Source: Candidatus Methanomethylophilaceae archaeon (GTDB lineage: Archaea > Thermoplasmatota > Thermoplasmata > Methanomassiliicoccales > Methanomethylophilaceae). From it: a stretch of 64,000 bases of DNA. The stretch covers positions 1 to 64,000 of the forward strand of contig CALUHR010000009.1 of the NCBI GenBank assembly GCA_944320495.1. Direction: 5' to 3'. This document shows positions 16,312 through 24,577 of this stretch, piece after piece. The notes beneath the pieces are model-generated. The model had not been told where the DNA came from. It was given only the letters and a program-made list of their open reading frames with translations, and searched no databases. Position numbers and translations under genes: made by a program. Positions within the stretch are counted from its first letter, which is position 1. The number at the start of each line of letters is the position of its first letter.

Positions 16312-17352
16312 TCAGAACCTCCGAATGTTCAGACGGATCCGGTCGCCCCTCATGACCGCTCCCTGTTCGTCCCCGTCGGGGGATGGGAGGATGGTCACGG
16401 GACCCGGACCTGTTGCCCGCGCATTGGCTTTTGAACGATTTAATATCTTGCAGGACACGCGCGTGAGCGCGCGTATACAGTCGGAGGGGTCGCCTCCCTG
16501 CGACGAGGCGGCCTCTGCGAACACGGCCGCTTCGGAGAACATGTCCGGCTCGCAGAGCATGCCGTTGTCCGTACCAAGTGCCAGATCGGCGCCGAGGGCC
16601 TGTGCGCGGGCGACCGGCGGCTCCCTCCCGAAGTATCTGTTCGATGTGGGACAGACGACGATCGGGACCTCGGCCTCGGCGCATTTCGCGATGTCGTCGT
16701 CGGTGGCCTCGCACATGTGCACCACGAACGCCGGGTCCAGGGACAGGACGAAGTCGATGTCCTCCCGTACCCTCTCGCTGACGTGGATGGCGAATACCAT
16801 CCTGCGGTCACGGACCTCGTCTGCCACCGATTCGATGTACCGGTGGTCCATGTCCGATTCGCTCGATATGCCGATCCCGTCTGCCACGGAGAGGATCTCG
16901 TCGATCTCATCGGGGTCGAACTCAGGGGATGTCGGGCGTCCGAGGATCACCGCATCCGGGCACGCCTCCCGGAGCATCCTGCATCCCTCGGCGCCGCCCT
17001 CCCTGAAATCCACGAACGTCTCGGACCCGCGTCCGGACGAGGCGGCGGCGAAGCGACCCATGTTGCCCATCAGGTCAGTCCTCGACGCGGAGCGGAGGTA
17101 CCTGTGCTTCAACCCGTCCGGCGGGGCCACGAGCTCCTCGAGGGAGAGTCCGGGCGGTACGTCCAGGCCGTAGTCCGCGCAATGGGTGTGCATGTTCACG
17201 ACGTCGCGTACGATGAAGCCGGTGACGTCCGGTTCGACGGGGCAGTCCCCGTATCCGATTTCGGAGACGAGGCCGTCCTCGGCGATGACCCATCCACGGC
17301 GCTGGCCGTGCGCGTCGACAATCGTGCCTTCGGCTGAGAGGATGTCCTTCAC
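16312..17352 (-). CDS. Amidohydrolase-superfamily metal-dependent hydrolase (346 aa)
   Basis: Belongs to the deaminase-like amidohydrolases: NMHTHCAD supplies the HxH metal ligands, IHVSE the third histidine, HMCEATDDD a fourth, and LGTDNGML the metal-binding aspartate. CPTSNRYFG is the substrate-loop motif seen in cytosine, guanine and SAH/MTA-type deaminases. At 346 residues it is shorter than MTA/SAH deaminases (about 420). Substrate probably a nucleobase or amino-substituted heterocycle. First gene of the operon with usp, CBS and glyS; only 2 bp separate it from usp. Confidence 0.82.
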   Translation of the reverse strand: MKDILSAEGTIVDAHGQRRGWVIAEDGLVSEIGYGDCPVEPDVTGFIVRDVVNMHTHCADYGLDVPPGLSLEELVAPPDGLKHRYLRSASRTDLMGNMGRFAAASSGRGSETFVDFREGGAEGCRMLREACPDAVILGRPTSPEFDPDEIDEILSVADGIGISSESDMDHRYIESVADEVRDRRMVFAIHVSERVREDIDFVLSLDPAFVVHMCEATDDDIAKCAEAEVPIVVCPTSNRYFGREPPVARAQALGADLALGTDNGMLCEPDMFSEAAVFAEAASSQGGDPSDCIRALTRVSCKILNRSKANARATGPGPVTILPSPDGDEQGAVMRGDRIRLNIRRF

Positions 17353-17397
17353 GGCTGCCGGATGTCCGGTCCGGCCGATAACTGTTGCCTTCCGGGC

Positions 17398-18333
17398 TCA
17401 GGCCCAGTACGGCTTCTTGACGAACTTGTACGCCATCAGGACCGCGGTCGTGGCCTCTCCCATGGCGGTGGTGATCTGCTTCACCTTGCCGGGGTAGCTC
17501 ACGACGTCGCCGCAGGCGAAGATGCCGGGGCGGTTGGTGCTCATGTCGAAGCCGACCTTGACGAGGCCGTCCGGGTTGAGCTCGAGGCCCCATCTCTCCA
17601 GGTCCTCCAGGTCGGCCGAGATGCCGATGTTGATGACGGCGAGGTCCGTGGGGACGATCATCTCGTTGCCGTCTACCGAGAGGGTGACGGACTCGACGTG
17701 GTCGGTTCCGTTGATGGAGACGAGGTTGGCGTTCATGATCGTGCGGACCTGGCTAGCCTTGAGGTGGTCGACGGTGGACTCGTCCGCCCTGAACTCGGGC
17801 CTCCTGTGGACGATGGTCGTTTCGGTGACGCTGTCCGCGATGAGGGCCATGTCGATGGCGCTGTTGCCTCCGCCGAACATCGTGACCTTCTTGCCGACGA
17901 GCTCCTCCTTCACGGGGAGGATGTACGTCACACCCTTCTCGAAGAACTCGTCCTCGCCGGGGCATCCCATCTTCTTGGGCTTGAAGCTGCCCATGCCGAT
18001 CGCGACGATGACGGACTTGGCGTGGTACTCGCCGGCGTTCGTACGTACGATCAGCTCCTGGTCGCCGTTGGCGATCTCGAGGACCTTCTCGTTCTCGTGG
18101 ATGTCGCACTCGGCGGCCTCGGCCTGGGCGTAGAGCTTGTCCGAGAGCTTCCTGGCCTGTATGGTCTCGAATCCGGGGTAGTTGTGGATACCCTTCTCGG
18201 GGTACAGGCTTACAAGCTGTCCTCCGACGCGTCCGGCATCCAGGATGAGGGTACTCATCAGTTTGGACCTGGCGTAGATCCCGGCGGTCAGGCCGGCGCA
18301 TCCAGCCCCGATGATGACGACGTCGTAGCACAT
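17398..18333 (-). CDS. Thioredoxin-reductase-like flavoprotein lacking CxxC; ferredoxin--NAD(P) reductase type (311 aa)
   Basis: FAD site VIIGAGCAGLTAG at the N-terminus, NAD(P) site MFGGGNSAIDMA in the middle with HRR following, and the C-terminal FAD motif GIFACGDVV. The redox-active CxxC normally preceding the NADPH domain is absent (VTYILPVKEEL instead), as in YumC-type ferredoxin-NAD(P) reductases. The frame extends to 18510, but ATG 18333 follows a TTTTTTATAGG box by about 27 nt, implying a leaderless start. It may pass electrons between ferredoxin and NAD(P)H. Confidence 0.87.
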   Translation of the reverse strand: MCYDVVIIGAGCAGLTAGIYARSKLMSTLILDAGRVGGQLVSLYPEKGIHNYPGFETIQARKLSDKLYAQAEAAECDIHENEKVLEIANGDQELIVRTNAGEYHAKSVIVAIGMGSFKPKKMGCPGEDEFFEKGVTYILPVKEELVGKKVTMFGGGNSAIDMALIADSVTETTIVHRRPEFRADESTVDHLKASQVRTIMNANLVSINGTDHVESVTLSVDGNEMIVPTDLAVINIGISADLEDLERWGLELNPDGLVKVGFDMSTNRPGIFACGDVVSYPGKVKQITTAMGEATTAVLMAYKFVKKPYWA

Positions 18334-18433
18334 TGGAGCCACCGAATAAGGTGGACCTATAAAAAAGTGATATATCCCGATATACGAAAACAGGGATTTC
18401 CAAGATGAAAAAAGCAGAATTACATAAACCATA

Positions 18434-18448
18434 CTACGAATTTCGTAG
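18434..18448. promoter_or_regulatory. Perfect palindrome CTACGAA-T-TTCGTAG between divergent genes
   Basis: A 7-1-7 dyad about 100 bp upstream of both the flavoprotein and the PAS gene. Suits a dimeric repressor or activator controlling one or both; no regulator assigned. Confidence 0.4.
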
Positions 18449-18546
18449 GAATCACTCCTATTTTGGACAGGCCGGTGACGCATTAGTCTCGCATCCAGCC
18501 ATGAACGCATTTAAACACAGCACGTCGATACAGGGAGGGGGATTCC

Positions 18547-18921
18547 ATGGACTCTGAAATCAGCAAGGACGAGCTCTACACCGAGAAGCTCATGAACATG
18601 ATCCTTGACATCGTGGACGACATCATCATCATTCATGACTCGTGCCACACCGTCATATGGATGAACAAGGCGGCCGAGAAGGCCTTCGGGAAGTCCGCAG
18701 ACCAGGTGATCGGGAGGAAGTGCTATTCGCTCTTCGGGAACACGGTCTCCTGCAGCGACTGCGTCGTCAACCAGATGAACGTGGGCAGCCCTCAGAACGT
18801 CAAGCGCAGGATCATCCCCGGGACGAACCTCGTGTGCGACTGCGCGGCGGTGCCCTACTACGAGGGCGGCAAGCTGAAGCTGGTCGTCCAGCATCTGCGC
18901 CCGGTCTCCGACGGCCAGTGA
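18547..18921 (+). CDS. Single PAS-domain protein with cysteine cluster (124 aa)
   Basis: A stand-alone PAS fold: MNMILDIVDDIIIIHD...VIWMNKAAEKAFG and GRKCYSLFG are typical PAS core motifs. Cysteines at 59, 69 and 72 (CYSLFGNTVSCSDC) and 97/99 could bind a metal or respond to redox. There is no kinase or output domain, so it must signal through a partner or act as a small sensor. A CATTTAAACA TATA element and a GGGAGGGGG ribosome-binding site precede the ATG. Next come a one-helix microprotein and a flavin-binding protein. Confidence 0.85.
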   Translation: MDSEISKDELYTEKLMNMILDIVDDIIIIHDSCHTVIWMNKAAEKAFGKSADQVIGRKCYSLFGNTVSCSDCVVNQMNVGSPQNVKRRIIPGTNLVCDCAAVPYYEGGKLKLVVQHLRPVSDGQ

Positions 18922-18951
18922 CTATATCTATGGAAAAGGGGATTTGCGGCC

Positions 18952-19053
18952 ATGGAGTTCGACATCGGAAACTTCGTAGCGATCATCGTGGCAGGAGCCA
19001 TCTACTACGTCATCCTCGCCATCGCCAACCGCAAGAGGGCAAGTGAGCAGTGA
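18952..19053 (+). CDS. 33-residue single-helix membrane microprotein
   Basis: MEFDIGNFVAIIVAGAIYYV..., one hydrophobic helix (residues 8-25) with a positively charged tail NRKRASEQ, giving an N-out/C-in type I-like orientation. Preceded by GGAAAAGGGGA. Its stop overlaps the next start (TGATG), so it is coupled to the flavin-binding protein. Too short for automatic callers. Function unknown. Confidence 0.6.
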   Translation: MEFDIGNFVAIIVAGAIYYVILAIANRKRASEQ

Positions 19054-19478
19054 TGAACCAGCTGCCCGAGAACGTAGTGAGGATGCTCAGGCATCCCGAC
19101 ACCAACAAGGTCCTGTCTATGGTGTCGCCGGACGGCTTCCCCCACAGCATCGTGCTGGGCGCCGTCATCGTCGGTGACGACGACCGGATCTATGTCGGAG
19201 AGGTCTACATGTACCGCTCCTCCCAGTATCTCGAGGCCTGTCCCAAGGCCGAGTTCCTCGTGTGGAAGGGGAAGGAGGGATACTCCCTCAGGGTGGAGGC
19301 CGAGGGTCGCATCACCGAGGGACCGGAGTTCGATCGTCTGAGCGAGGTTCTGGGCAGGAAGAACATGCACGTCAACGCTCTATGGGTCTTCAGACCGTCC
19401 GAGGTGTGGGACGAGAGTGCCTCGTACACCTCCGGCGACAGGGTCGTGCGATGGACATCGCCCGCACCCGCAAACTGA
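19053..19478 (+). CDS. Pyridoxamine-5'-phosphate-oxidase-like flavin-binding protein (141 aa)
   Basis: Split-barrel fold typical of small FMN or F420-binding proteins: N-terminal LPENVVRMLRHPDTNKVLSMVSPDG, the barrel strand SIVLGAVIVGDDDRIYVGE and the later strand AEFLVWKG..YSLRVEAEGRI. No PLP-synthesis residues are evident, so an FMN/F420-binding oxidoreductase or sensor is more likely than PdxH. Coupled by one-base overlap to the preceding microprotein. Confidence 0.78.
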   Translation: MNQLPENVVRMLRHPDTNKVLSMVSPDGFPHSIVLGAVIVGDDDRIYVGEVYMYRSSQYLEACPKAEFLVWKGKEGYSLRVEAEGRITEGPEFDRLSEVLGRKNMHVNALWVFRPSEVWDESASYTSGDRVVRWTSPAPAN

Positions 19479-19675
19479 GCGGGTTGCTCGCAGCCCTCTC
19501 CGCCGTATGCATATGCATCGGCGGCATACTCTTCTTCACTGGCTCGGAGGCGGCGGGGATAATCCTGATCGTCGCCTTCGTCGTTGTGCTCGTCCTGTGT
19601 CTGGGCATCAGGAGCTTCATCAGGGCCTTCGCCTTCGAGAACATGAGACGCGGTGCCGGAAAGGATCGAGAATGA
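19451..19675 (+). CDS. Two-helix membrane protein (74 aa)
   Basis: Starts 28 bp inside the end of the flavin-binding gene. Two hydrophobic helices (about 11-30 and 35-54) are followed by a basic tail (RSFIRAFAFENMRRGAGKDRE). No family recognised; position suggests it belongs to the PAS/flavin cluster. Confidence 0.6.
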   Translation: MDIARTRKLSGLLAALSAVCICIGGILFFTGSEAAGIILIVAFVVVLVLCLGIRSFIRAFAFENMRRGAGKDRE

Positions 19676-19718
19676 AGGAAATCGTTTTCATCGGAGGCCT
19701 TCCGGCCCCCGATTGTTC

Positions 19719-19889
19719 TCAGTACCTGCTCCTGTCGGCAGGCTGGTGCTTCCTGAAGCAGTCCCTGCAGTAGACGGGCCTGCCCTGAGTGGGCTTGAAC
19801 GGGACCTCGCACTCCTTGCCGCAGTCGGAGCAGACCGCTTTGAAGAACTCCCTGGGCTTGTCGTTGTCCCTGTAACCACCGTATGCCAT
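19719..19889 (-). CDS. CxxC-x(17)-CxxC zinc-binding small protein (56 aa)
   Basis: VCSDCGKECEVPF...RPVYCRDCFRKH is the compact archaeal zinc-ribbon family that often carries this conserved VPF(K)P-x-GRPVYC core. The C-terminus is basic. ATG 19889 has a GAGGAGAA ribosome-binding site at good spacing. The N-terminal MAYGGYRDND is glycine-rich. Likely nucleic-acid or RNA-polymerase associated, but this is not proven for the family. Confidence 0.8.
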   Translation of the reverse strand: MAYGGYRDNDKPREFFKAVCSDCGKECEVPFKPTQGRPVYCRDCFRKHQPADRSRY

Positions 19890-20027
19890 GTTGTTTTCTC
19901 CTCGGGTTCGAGGTATCCAATAAATCCCCGACTCTGAGCGAGCGGAGGTTACCAAACGCCTCGGCACCGAATCATCGTCCATCTATTTAACGAAGACAAT
20001 ATGATTCCCAGCGGTCGGGAAACCCTG

Positions 20028-20939
20028 TCAGAGGTCTCCGCCGCAGTCGGGACACATCCAGATCCCCTTGTAGCAGATCAGCATCCCGCCGCAGCGCGGG
20101 CACACCTTGGACTGCTTCCTGTCGTCGGAGAGCAGTACCTTCTTGCCACCGAGGTCATCGTTCGCCCATCTGACGAGTTCGGATAGCTCGTGGAAGCGGT
20201 CCTCCTTGTCTGGTCCGTAGAAGCGGAGGTTGTCCGCCTCGTTGTACAGGCGGGTGCGCATCCTCCTGATGGCGCGGACGACGTTGTTGTACGTCCCCTC
20301 GTTGACCGAGGTCTGCGGGAGCACGTTCTTCCTGTAGCGCACATCCAGGTATTCGATGGATGTGTCGAGGAACCTCTCGAACGCCTCCTCGTCGGGGTAC
20401 ACGGGCACGCTGAGGATCAGGTCCCTCTTCCTGGAGAGCTCCGGGTTCCTGGCTATTATCCTCTCCAGGATGATGCGGGTCTCGTCCCTCATGGTGCCGC
20501 CCACCTGCCCGTAGATCTTCCTGATCGCCGGGAGGTCGGAGGCCCTGGCTATGCCGGCCAGCCTGCGGGCCGCACGGGAGAAGTCGGGTCCGCGGGTGTG
20601 CTCCATGGTGTCGATGAGCCCCGGTATGGCCTCATCGTCCTCATGGAGCATCGTGAGGTAGCCGAGGCAGGCCATGGACACGCCGTCGCCCGCCTCGTCC
20701 CTCATCATAAGAATCTTGTCGTAGACGCCGCGCTCCCTCACATCGCCCAGGAGGGTCACGAGCTCGGAGCGCACACGGGCGTCGTCGAAGTCCAGGTACG
20801 GGGTCAGACAGGGGAGCTTCCCCGGATCGTAGTTCGCTACGAGCCAGCGGTCCTCGGATATGGCCCCGGGACGTCCCCCGGAGACCTTGTCCACATCGTC
20901 GAGGAACCTCTCGAGGTACTCGACGTTCGTGACCGCCAT
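20028..20939 (-). CDS. HEAT-like helical repeat protein with C-terminal zinc ribbon (303 aa)
   Basis: The first 150 residues look like paired helices of a HEAT/armadillo type (VRSELVTLLGDVRERGVYDKIL, ...AIPGLIDTMEHTRG). A middle helical region follows, and the protein ends with CPRCGGMLICYKGIWMCPDCGGDL, a zinc ribbon. ATG 20939 chosen over the in-frame GTG at 20948 because AGGGA is correctly spaced for the ATG. Family unknown. It lies 6 bp or so after the PC4-like gene, so both are in one operon. Confidence 0.72.
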   Translation of the reverse strand: MAVTNVEYLERFLDDVDKVSGGRPGAISEDRWLVANYDPGKLPCLTPYLDFDDARVRSELVTLLGDVRERGVYDKILMMRDEAGDGVSMACLGYLTMLHEDDEAIPGLIDTMEHTRGPDFSRAARRLAGIARASDLPAIRKIYGQVGGTMRDETRIILERIIARNPELSRKRDLILSVPVYPDEEAFERFLDTSIEYLDVRYRKNVLPQTSVNEGTYNNVVRAIRRMRTRLYNEADNLRFYGPDKEDRFHELSELVRWANDDLGGKKVLLSDDRKQSKVCPRCGGMLICYKGIWMCPDCGGDL

Positions 20940-20954
20940 CCGACCCACGTCCCT

Positions 20955-21176
20955 TCAGAGGTCCCTGGAGTCGAGGGCCTTCTTGAGGATCGCCGCCTCC
21001 TCCTTGGAGAGCGTGATGCCCTTGCCCATCTTCTCATGGTCGGGGGACCACTCCCTGACATCGTACTTGGGGTCCCTCTCGTTCCAGCTGATGAGGTTGA
21101 GCTCCTTCGTCCATCCTTTGGAGGACTCGGAGAGGACTGCGATCTTCTCGACGATTTCATAGACAATCTCAGGCAC
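20955..21176 (-). CDS. YdbC/PC4-like single-strand nucleic-acid-binding protein (about 73 aa)
   Basis: Contains KELNLISWNERDPKYDVREWSPDHEKMGKGITLSKEE, the hallmark of the YdbC family, a PC4-coactivator-like fold that binds ssDNA/RNA. The frame is open to a TTG at 21197. A TATA box (AATAAATATA, 21205-21215) is too close to that TTG but fits the GTG at 21176, which I prefer. Possible role in transcription or repair; co-transcribed with the HEAT/zinc-ribbon protein. Confidence 0.78.
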   Translation of the reverse strand: MPEIVYEIVEKIAVLSESSKGWTKELNLISWNERDPKYDVREWSPDHEKMGKGITLSKEEAAILKKALDSRDL

Positions 21177-21334
21177 TTTGCCACCTGGGGGCGCCAATCC
21201 GCCGTATATTTATTAACATTAGGCTGGACGTGACGAAGGGAATCCCGCAATGATTATACGCCCCGTCATCAGTTCTCCGAACGGTTGGTGTAATTGGCTC
21301 GAAATATGGCACCGTCGGAGTGTGTTGACAAGAG

Positions 21335-22615
21335 ATGATCGACCCTCTGATCATAGCATATATCGCAATCATTGCCCTGCTGCTGGTCTGCTCAGCGTTC
21401 TTCTCGATGTCCGAGACTGCGTTCACGAGCGCCAGCCAGGTTCGTCTCAAGAAGATGTCGAAGGATGGGGACAAGAGGGCCGAGAAGGCGCTCTACATCC
21501 TCGGGAACTATGACAAGTTCCTGACGACCATCCTCATCGGGAACAACCTCGTCAACATCGCGGCCACCTCGATAGCGACCATCGCGTTCGCCATGCTCCT
21601 CGGAGAGGCGACGGGTTCGCTCGCATCCACGGTCATGATGACGCTGGTGGTCCTCACGTTCGGCGAGATCACACCCAAGACTCTCGCCAAGAGGCGTCCG
21701 GAGAGGACGGTCCTCAAGATCGTGGGAGTCGTCAACGCCATCGAGATCATCTTCTCGCCCCTGTCCTGGATGTTCGGGAAGCTCACCGGATACATCGGCA
21801 GGAAGACGGGAGGGGAGGACAGCTCCACCATGACCGAGGACGAGCTCGAGGTCATGATCGACGAGATCGAGGGCGACGGGGTGATCGAGAAGACCGAGGG
21901 CGAACTCATCAAGTCAGCCATCAGGTTCGACGACACATCCGTCTCGGAGGTCTACGTCCCCAGGATGGACATCGTCGGTATCGATGCCGGCTCCGCCCCC
22001 GAGGACCTCGGGAGGCTGATCTCCACCACAGGATTCTCGAGGATCCCGGTGTACGAGGGCAGCATCGACAACATCATCGGCGTCGTCTACGCCAAGGAGT
22101 TCTTCACCCGCAGGTTCAACGGCGAGAGCCCGACCATCAGGGACCTGATGAAGCCCGTGAAGTACGTCCCGGAGACCATGAGCATCGCCACGATCTTCAG
22201 CGACTTCCAGAAGACCAAGATCCACATGGCGGTGGTTCTGGACTCCTACGGCGGGACCATGGGGATAGTCACGCTGGAGGACATCCTGGAGGAACTCGTC
22301 GGCGACATCTGGGACGAGAGCGACGACATCCAGCAGGACATGGTCCAGTTGCCGGACGGCACCTGGAGCGTGAAGGGCACGGCCAACATCTTCGACACCA
22401 TGGAGAGGCTGGGCGTGGATTTCGATCCCGGCGAGTACGAGGACTACTCCGTCACCGGGTACGTGTTCTACAGGCTCAACAGGGCCCCGGTCCGGGGCGA
22501 CACCGTCGAGACCGGTCGCGTCAGGATCACGGTCAAGGCCGTCAAGGGCCGCAGGGCGGTGGAGTGCGTCTTCGCCGTCAGCGAACCTCCTCAGGAGGAG
22601 GTCGCTGAGGAATGA
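21335..22615 (+). CDS. CNNM/CorC-type membrane protein with CBS pair (426 aa)
   Basis: Domain order: DUF21/CNNM transmembrane domain (residues 1-about 150, with MSETAFTSAS and LTFGEITPKTLAKRRPE motifs), two CBS motifs (VYVPRMDIVGI; LMKPVKYVPE), with GGTMGIVTLEDILEELVGDIWDE, and a C-terminal CorC/HlyC domain. Family members are implicated in Mg2+/Co2+ or Na+-coupled Mg export. The ending overlaps the convergent COG1325 gene by 25 bp. Confidence 0.92.
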   Translation: MIDPLIIAYIAIIALLLVCSAFFSMSETAFTSASQVRLKKMSKDGDKRAEKALYILGNYDKFLTTILIGNNLVNIAATSIATIAFAMLLGEATGSLASTVMMTLVVLTFGEITPKTLAKRRPERTVLKIVGVVNAIEIIFSPLSWMFGKLTGYIGRKTGGEDSSTMTEDELEVMIDEIEGDGVIEKTEGELIKSAIRFDDTSVSEVYVPRMDIVGIDAGSAPEDLGRLISTTGFSRIPVYEGSIDNIIGVVYAKEFFTRRFNGESPTIRDLMKPVKYVPETMSIATIFSDFQKTKIHMAVVLDSYGGTMGIVTLEDILEELVGDIWDESDDIQQDMVQLPDGTWSVKGTANIFDTMERLGVDFDPGEYEDYSVTGYVFYRLNRAPVRGDTVETGRVRITVKAVKGRRAVECVFAVSEPPQEEVAEE

Positions 22616-23052
22616 TCCACATCCGCCAGGAACTCCGAGAGGACCCTGGCGGCAACCTCTTTCCTGGCGGGGTGCGCCTGCACCTTGCCGGTTATCGCTA
22701 TCACGTCGCCGTGGTGCGCCGGTTCGTAGATCCCCTGAACGGCCTTCTGCTTGTCGAGCCTGATGTAGAAGACGCAATCTTCGTCGATGCGGTTGTCTAG
22801 GTCCGAGAGGATCCATCCCCTGATCTCCGGCCCGAGGTCGGTGAAGAGCTTCCTGTACTGCCTCTGATGGGTCAGCCTGGCCTCGAGGATGGTCATGACG
22901 TTTCCGTGCTCCCCGACCGATTCGTCCTCGGAGTACTCGTCCGTCTCCCCGAGGAGGTTCTCCATGGTCTCCTCGAGCAGCTCCTTGCGTTCGGTGGCGT
23001 AGCAGAACGTCTGCACCCTTATCCAGTGAAAAGCCGAGTTAGGCAATCTCAT
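22591..23052 (-). CDS. COG1325 RNA-binding protein, predicted exosome-associated (153 aa)
   Basis: Resembles the DUF54 family: HWIRVQTFCYATE at the start, GEHGNVMTILEARLTHQRQYRKLFTDL in the middle, and IRLDKQKAVQG with a C-terminal helix. Such proteins adopt a dsRBD-like/L5-like fold and are linked to RNA processing in archaea. Start overlaps the end of the upstream membrane gene by 14 bp, so co-expressed. Assignment rests on motif resemblance. Confidence 0.75.
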   Translation of the reverse strand: MRLPNSAFHWIRVQTFCYATERKELLEETMENLLGETDEYSEDESVGEHGNVMTILEARLTHQRQYRKLFTDLGPEIRGWILSDLDNRIDEDCVFYIRLDKQKAVQGIYEPAHHGDVIAITGKVQAHPARKEVAARVLSEFLADVDHSSATSS

Positions 23053-23524
23053 CGACCTCCTCGACGGGAACCATCCCGTACATGCCCTCCGGATCGGAGG
23101 ATGAGAAGACCACGACCCTCTTGCCCTTGAGCTTCAGGGCGACGCCCCCCTCCTCGCCGACGCGGGTGTAGGACTTGTGGCTGACCCCCTTGAGGTTCCA
23201 CTGGGAGTAGTTCCTGATGTTCTCCAGGTCCCCGAACCTCTTGTCTATGATCTGGTCGCGGGGGTACTCGCGGCTCCTGAAGAGGTACGTGATTCTCACG
23301 CCGTTCCCGGAGACCTCGACGTCCATGCGGGCGACGAAGCACAGCAGGATGGCAGCGACGAACACGGCGGCCGACAGGGGAACTATCCACGAGGGCATGC
23401 CCGAGTCCGTGAGATACGCGGTGTACGCCATGCACGCCAGTGTCGCGACGAGCACTGCTGTGACTATCCAAGTGAGGTTCCTCGGGAGCAGCGGCGCGCT
23501 CTCCCTGCGGGAGGGGTCTTCCAT
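23039..23524 (-). CDS. Two-helix membrane protein with C-terminal PH-like domain (161 aa)
   Basis: Two membrane helices (about 16-38 and 44-64) followed by MDVEVSGNGVRITYLFRSREYPRDQIIDKRF..., reminiscent of bacterial PH-like (DUF304/YdbS) domains. Frame extends to 23578, but ATG 23524 has an ATTAATATC TATA-like box about 26 nt upstream. Stop is TAA. Function unknown. Confidence 0.65.
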   Translation of the reverse strand: MEDPSRRESAPLLPRNLTWIVTAVLVATLACMAYTAYLTDSGMPSWIVPLSAAVFVAAILLCFVARMDVEVSGNGVRITYLFRSREYPRDQIIDKRFGDLENIRNYSQWNLKGVSHKSYTRVGEEGGVALKLKGKRVVVFSSSDPEGMYGMVPVEEVDEIA

Positions 23525-23590
23525 GTGACCGCGATTCGTATTCTCGATATTAATCTGGGGGTGCCAGGACTCTATCATTCGAATAGTAAC

Positions 23591-23600
23591 CTTTATATCA
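23591..23600 (+). promoter_or_regulatory. TATA box of tRNA-Ile
   Basis: CTTTATATCA centred about 29 nt upstream of the mature tRNA 5' end, in an AT-rich gap. Confidence 0.6.
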
Positions 23601-23624
23601 TAGCTACATATCCTGGGGTTTGCT

Positions 23625-23699
23625 GGTCCCCTAGCTTAGCCTGGTTGGAGCGCCCGGCTGATAACCGGGAGGTCTTGAGTTCGAATCTCAAGGGGACCA
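23625..23699 (+). tRNA. tRNA-Ile (anticodon GAU)
   Basis: A complete 75-nt cloverleaf without intron: acceptor GGTCCCC/GGGGACC, D stem GCTT/GAGC, anticodon stem CCCGG/CCGGG with loop CTGATAA, and T stem TTGAG/CTCAA around TTCGAAT. Discriminator base is A and CCA is not encoded. The GAT anticodon reads ATC/ATT. Confidence 0.97.
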
Positions 23700-23714
23700 C
23701 TCACTTATCTCATC

Positions 23715-24160
23715 ACAATCTTGGAGTTCTCTTTCACGGACGAGGAGTCGATTGACAGCATTGTCCCCATATTGGAAAGGGAGGGCTACCCGACTTCCAA
23801 GTGGCCCTGCTCCCATCAAGGCCTGAAGGCGGTTAGATTGCGCTTCTACAGGATATTGAAGGGGCTGATGGATGGGGGGCGCACACATTCTGTCAGAATC
23901 TCGGGGACAGCCGTCAGAAGACCTGTCTCAAGAAGTGGGATGGGGATCATCGCGTCCCGATAGGTTTTCTGGTCTTGCGAGATGGGGCCAATCTGCTATT
24001 GCTTTCAACAATCTACTGAGGCGACTATTCACATCGTCGGATTACACGTTGCTCATTGCTTTGAGAATCTGTTCTCTATTCCGGTGGCAAAGTTGTTGGT
24101 TCTTCAGAATGGCGAGGAATCCTTGGATCTGTTGCTCCGTGGATTATGCGCGGTTATCGG
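23715..24160 (+). pseudogene. Decayed gene downstream of tRNA-Ile
   Basis: No intact gene here. Protein-like pieces occur in three successive frames: FSFTDEESIDSIVPILEREG (from 23721), then FCQNLGDSRQKTCLKKWDGDH (about 23889 on, stop at 24015), then HIVGLHVAHCFENLFSI (about 24010-24150). Base composition is less GC-rich than neighbours. It may be one gene broken by two frameshifts, lying beside a tRNA where integrations often occur. No tRNA-end direct repeat was seen to mark an element. Confidence 0.35.
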
Positions 24161-24161
24161 T

Positions 24162-24542
24162 TCATGCCGATACGGTTCGTTTCTCGCCCCTCTTCTCGGC
24201 TTCAATGTCGTTCAATGTACCTGGAGACACCGTCTCCAGATGTCTGTCTATGATTCCGGCGGCCTGCTCGACCAGGGCGGCGACCTCCATTCCATTCTCG
24301 GTTATGATCCACTTGCGTGCCTTGTATCCGCGGGTTCTGGCGTCGGGGTACTCGCTCCTCAAGAGCCCGCACTCCTCCAGCATGAGCAGGCGGGAGCGCG
24401 CCATGTCGTAGCTCCTGGTGATGTCATCCCTCACATCGACCTCCTTGACGGACCCGCGATGGTAGATGTATAGCAGGATCGTCGCGGCGTGCTTCTTCCC
24501 CAGCACCTGGATTCCGGTCAGCTGTTCCGTTTCCGAAGTCAC
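24162..24542 (-). CDS. Winged-helix transcriptional regulator next to the giant surface protein (126 aa)
   Basis: GIQVLGKKHAATILLYIYHRG...DVRDDITRSYDMARSRLLMLEECGLLRSEY forms a helix-turn-helix, followed by a wing (TRGYKARKWIITENGMEVAALVEQ). Starts with GTG at 24542. It is divergent from the surface protein gene and related to the winged-helix protein at 35195 (shared VLGxKH...LL and a dimerisation helix). This pairing suggests regulation of the surface protein, possibly phase or environment dependent. Confidence 0.78.
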   Translation of the reverse strand: MTSETEQLTGIQVLGKKHAATILLYIYHRGSVKEVDVRDDITRSYDMARSRLLMLEECGLLRSEYPDARTRGYKARKWIITENGMEVAALVEQAAGIIDRHLETVSPGTLNDIEAEKRGEKRTVSA

Positions 24543-24577
24543 GGCAAGGGGGATAGAATCCTCTTGAACGTCACTTT

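Noticed and set aside
17362-18408. 348-residue plus-strand frame opposite the flavoprotein
   Set aside because: Shadow of the thioredoxin-reductase-like gene; no recognisable domain.
23625-24160. Integrated element using tRNA-Ile as attachment site
   Set aside because: I found no second copy of the tRNA 3' end and no integrase; only the decayed frames support it.
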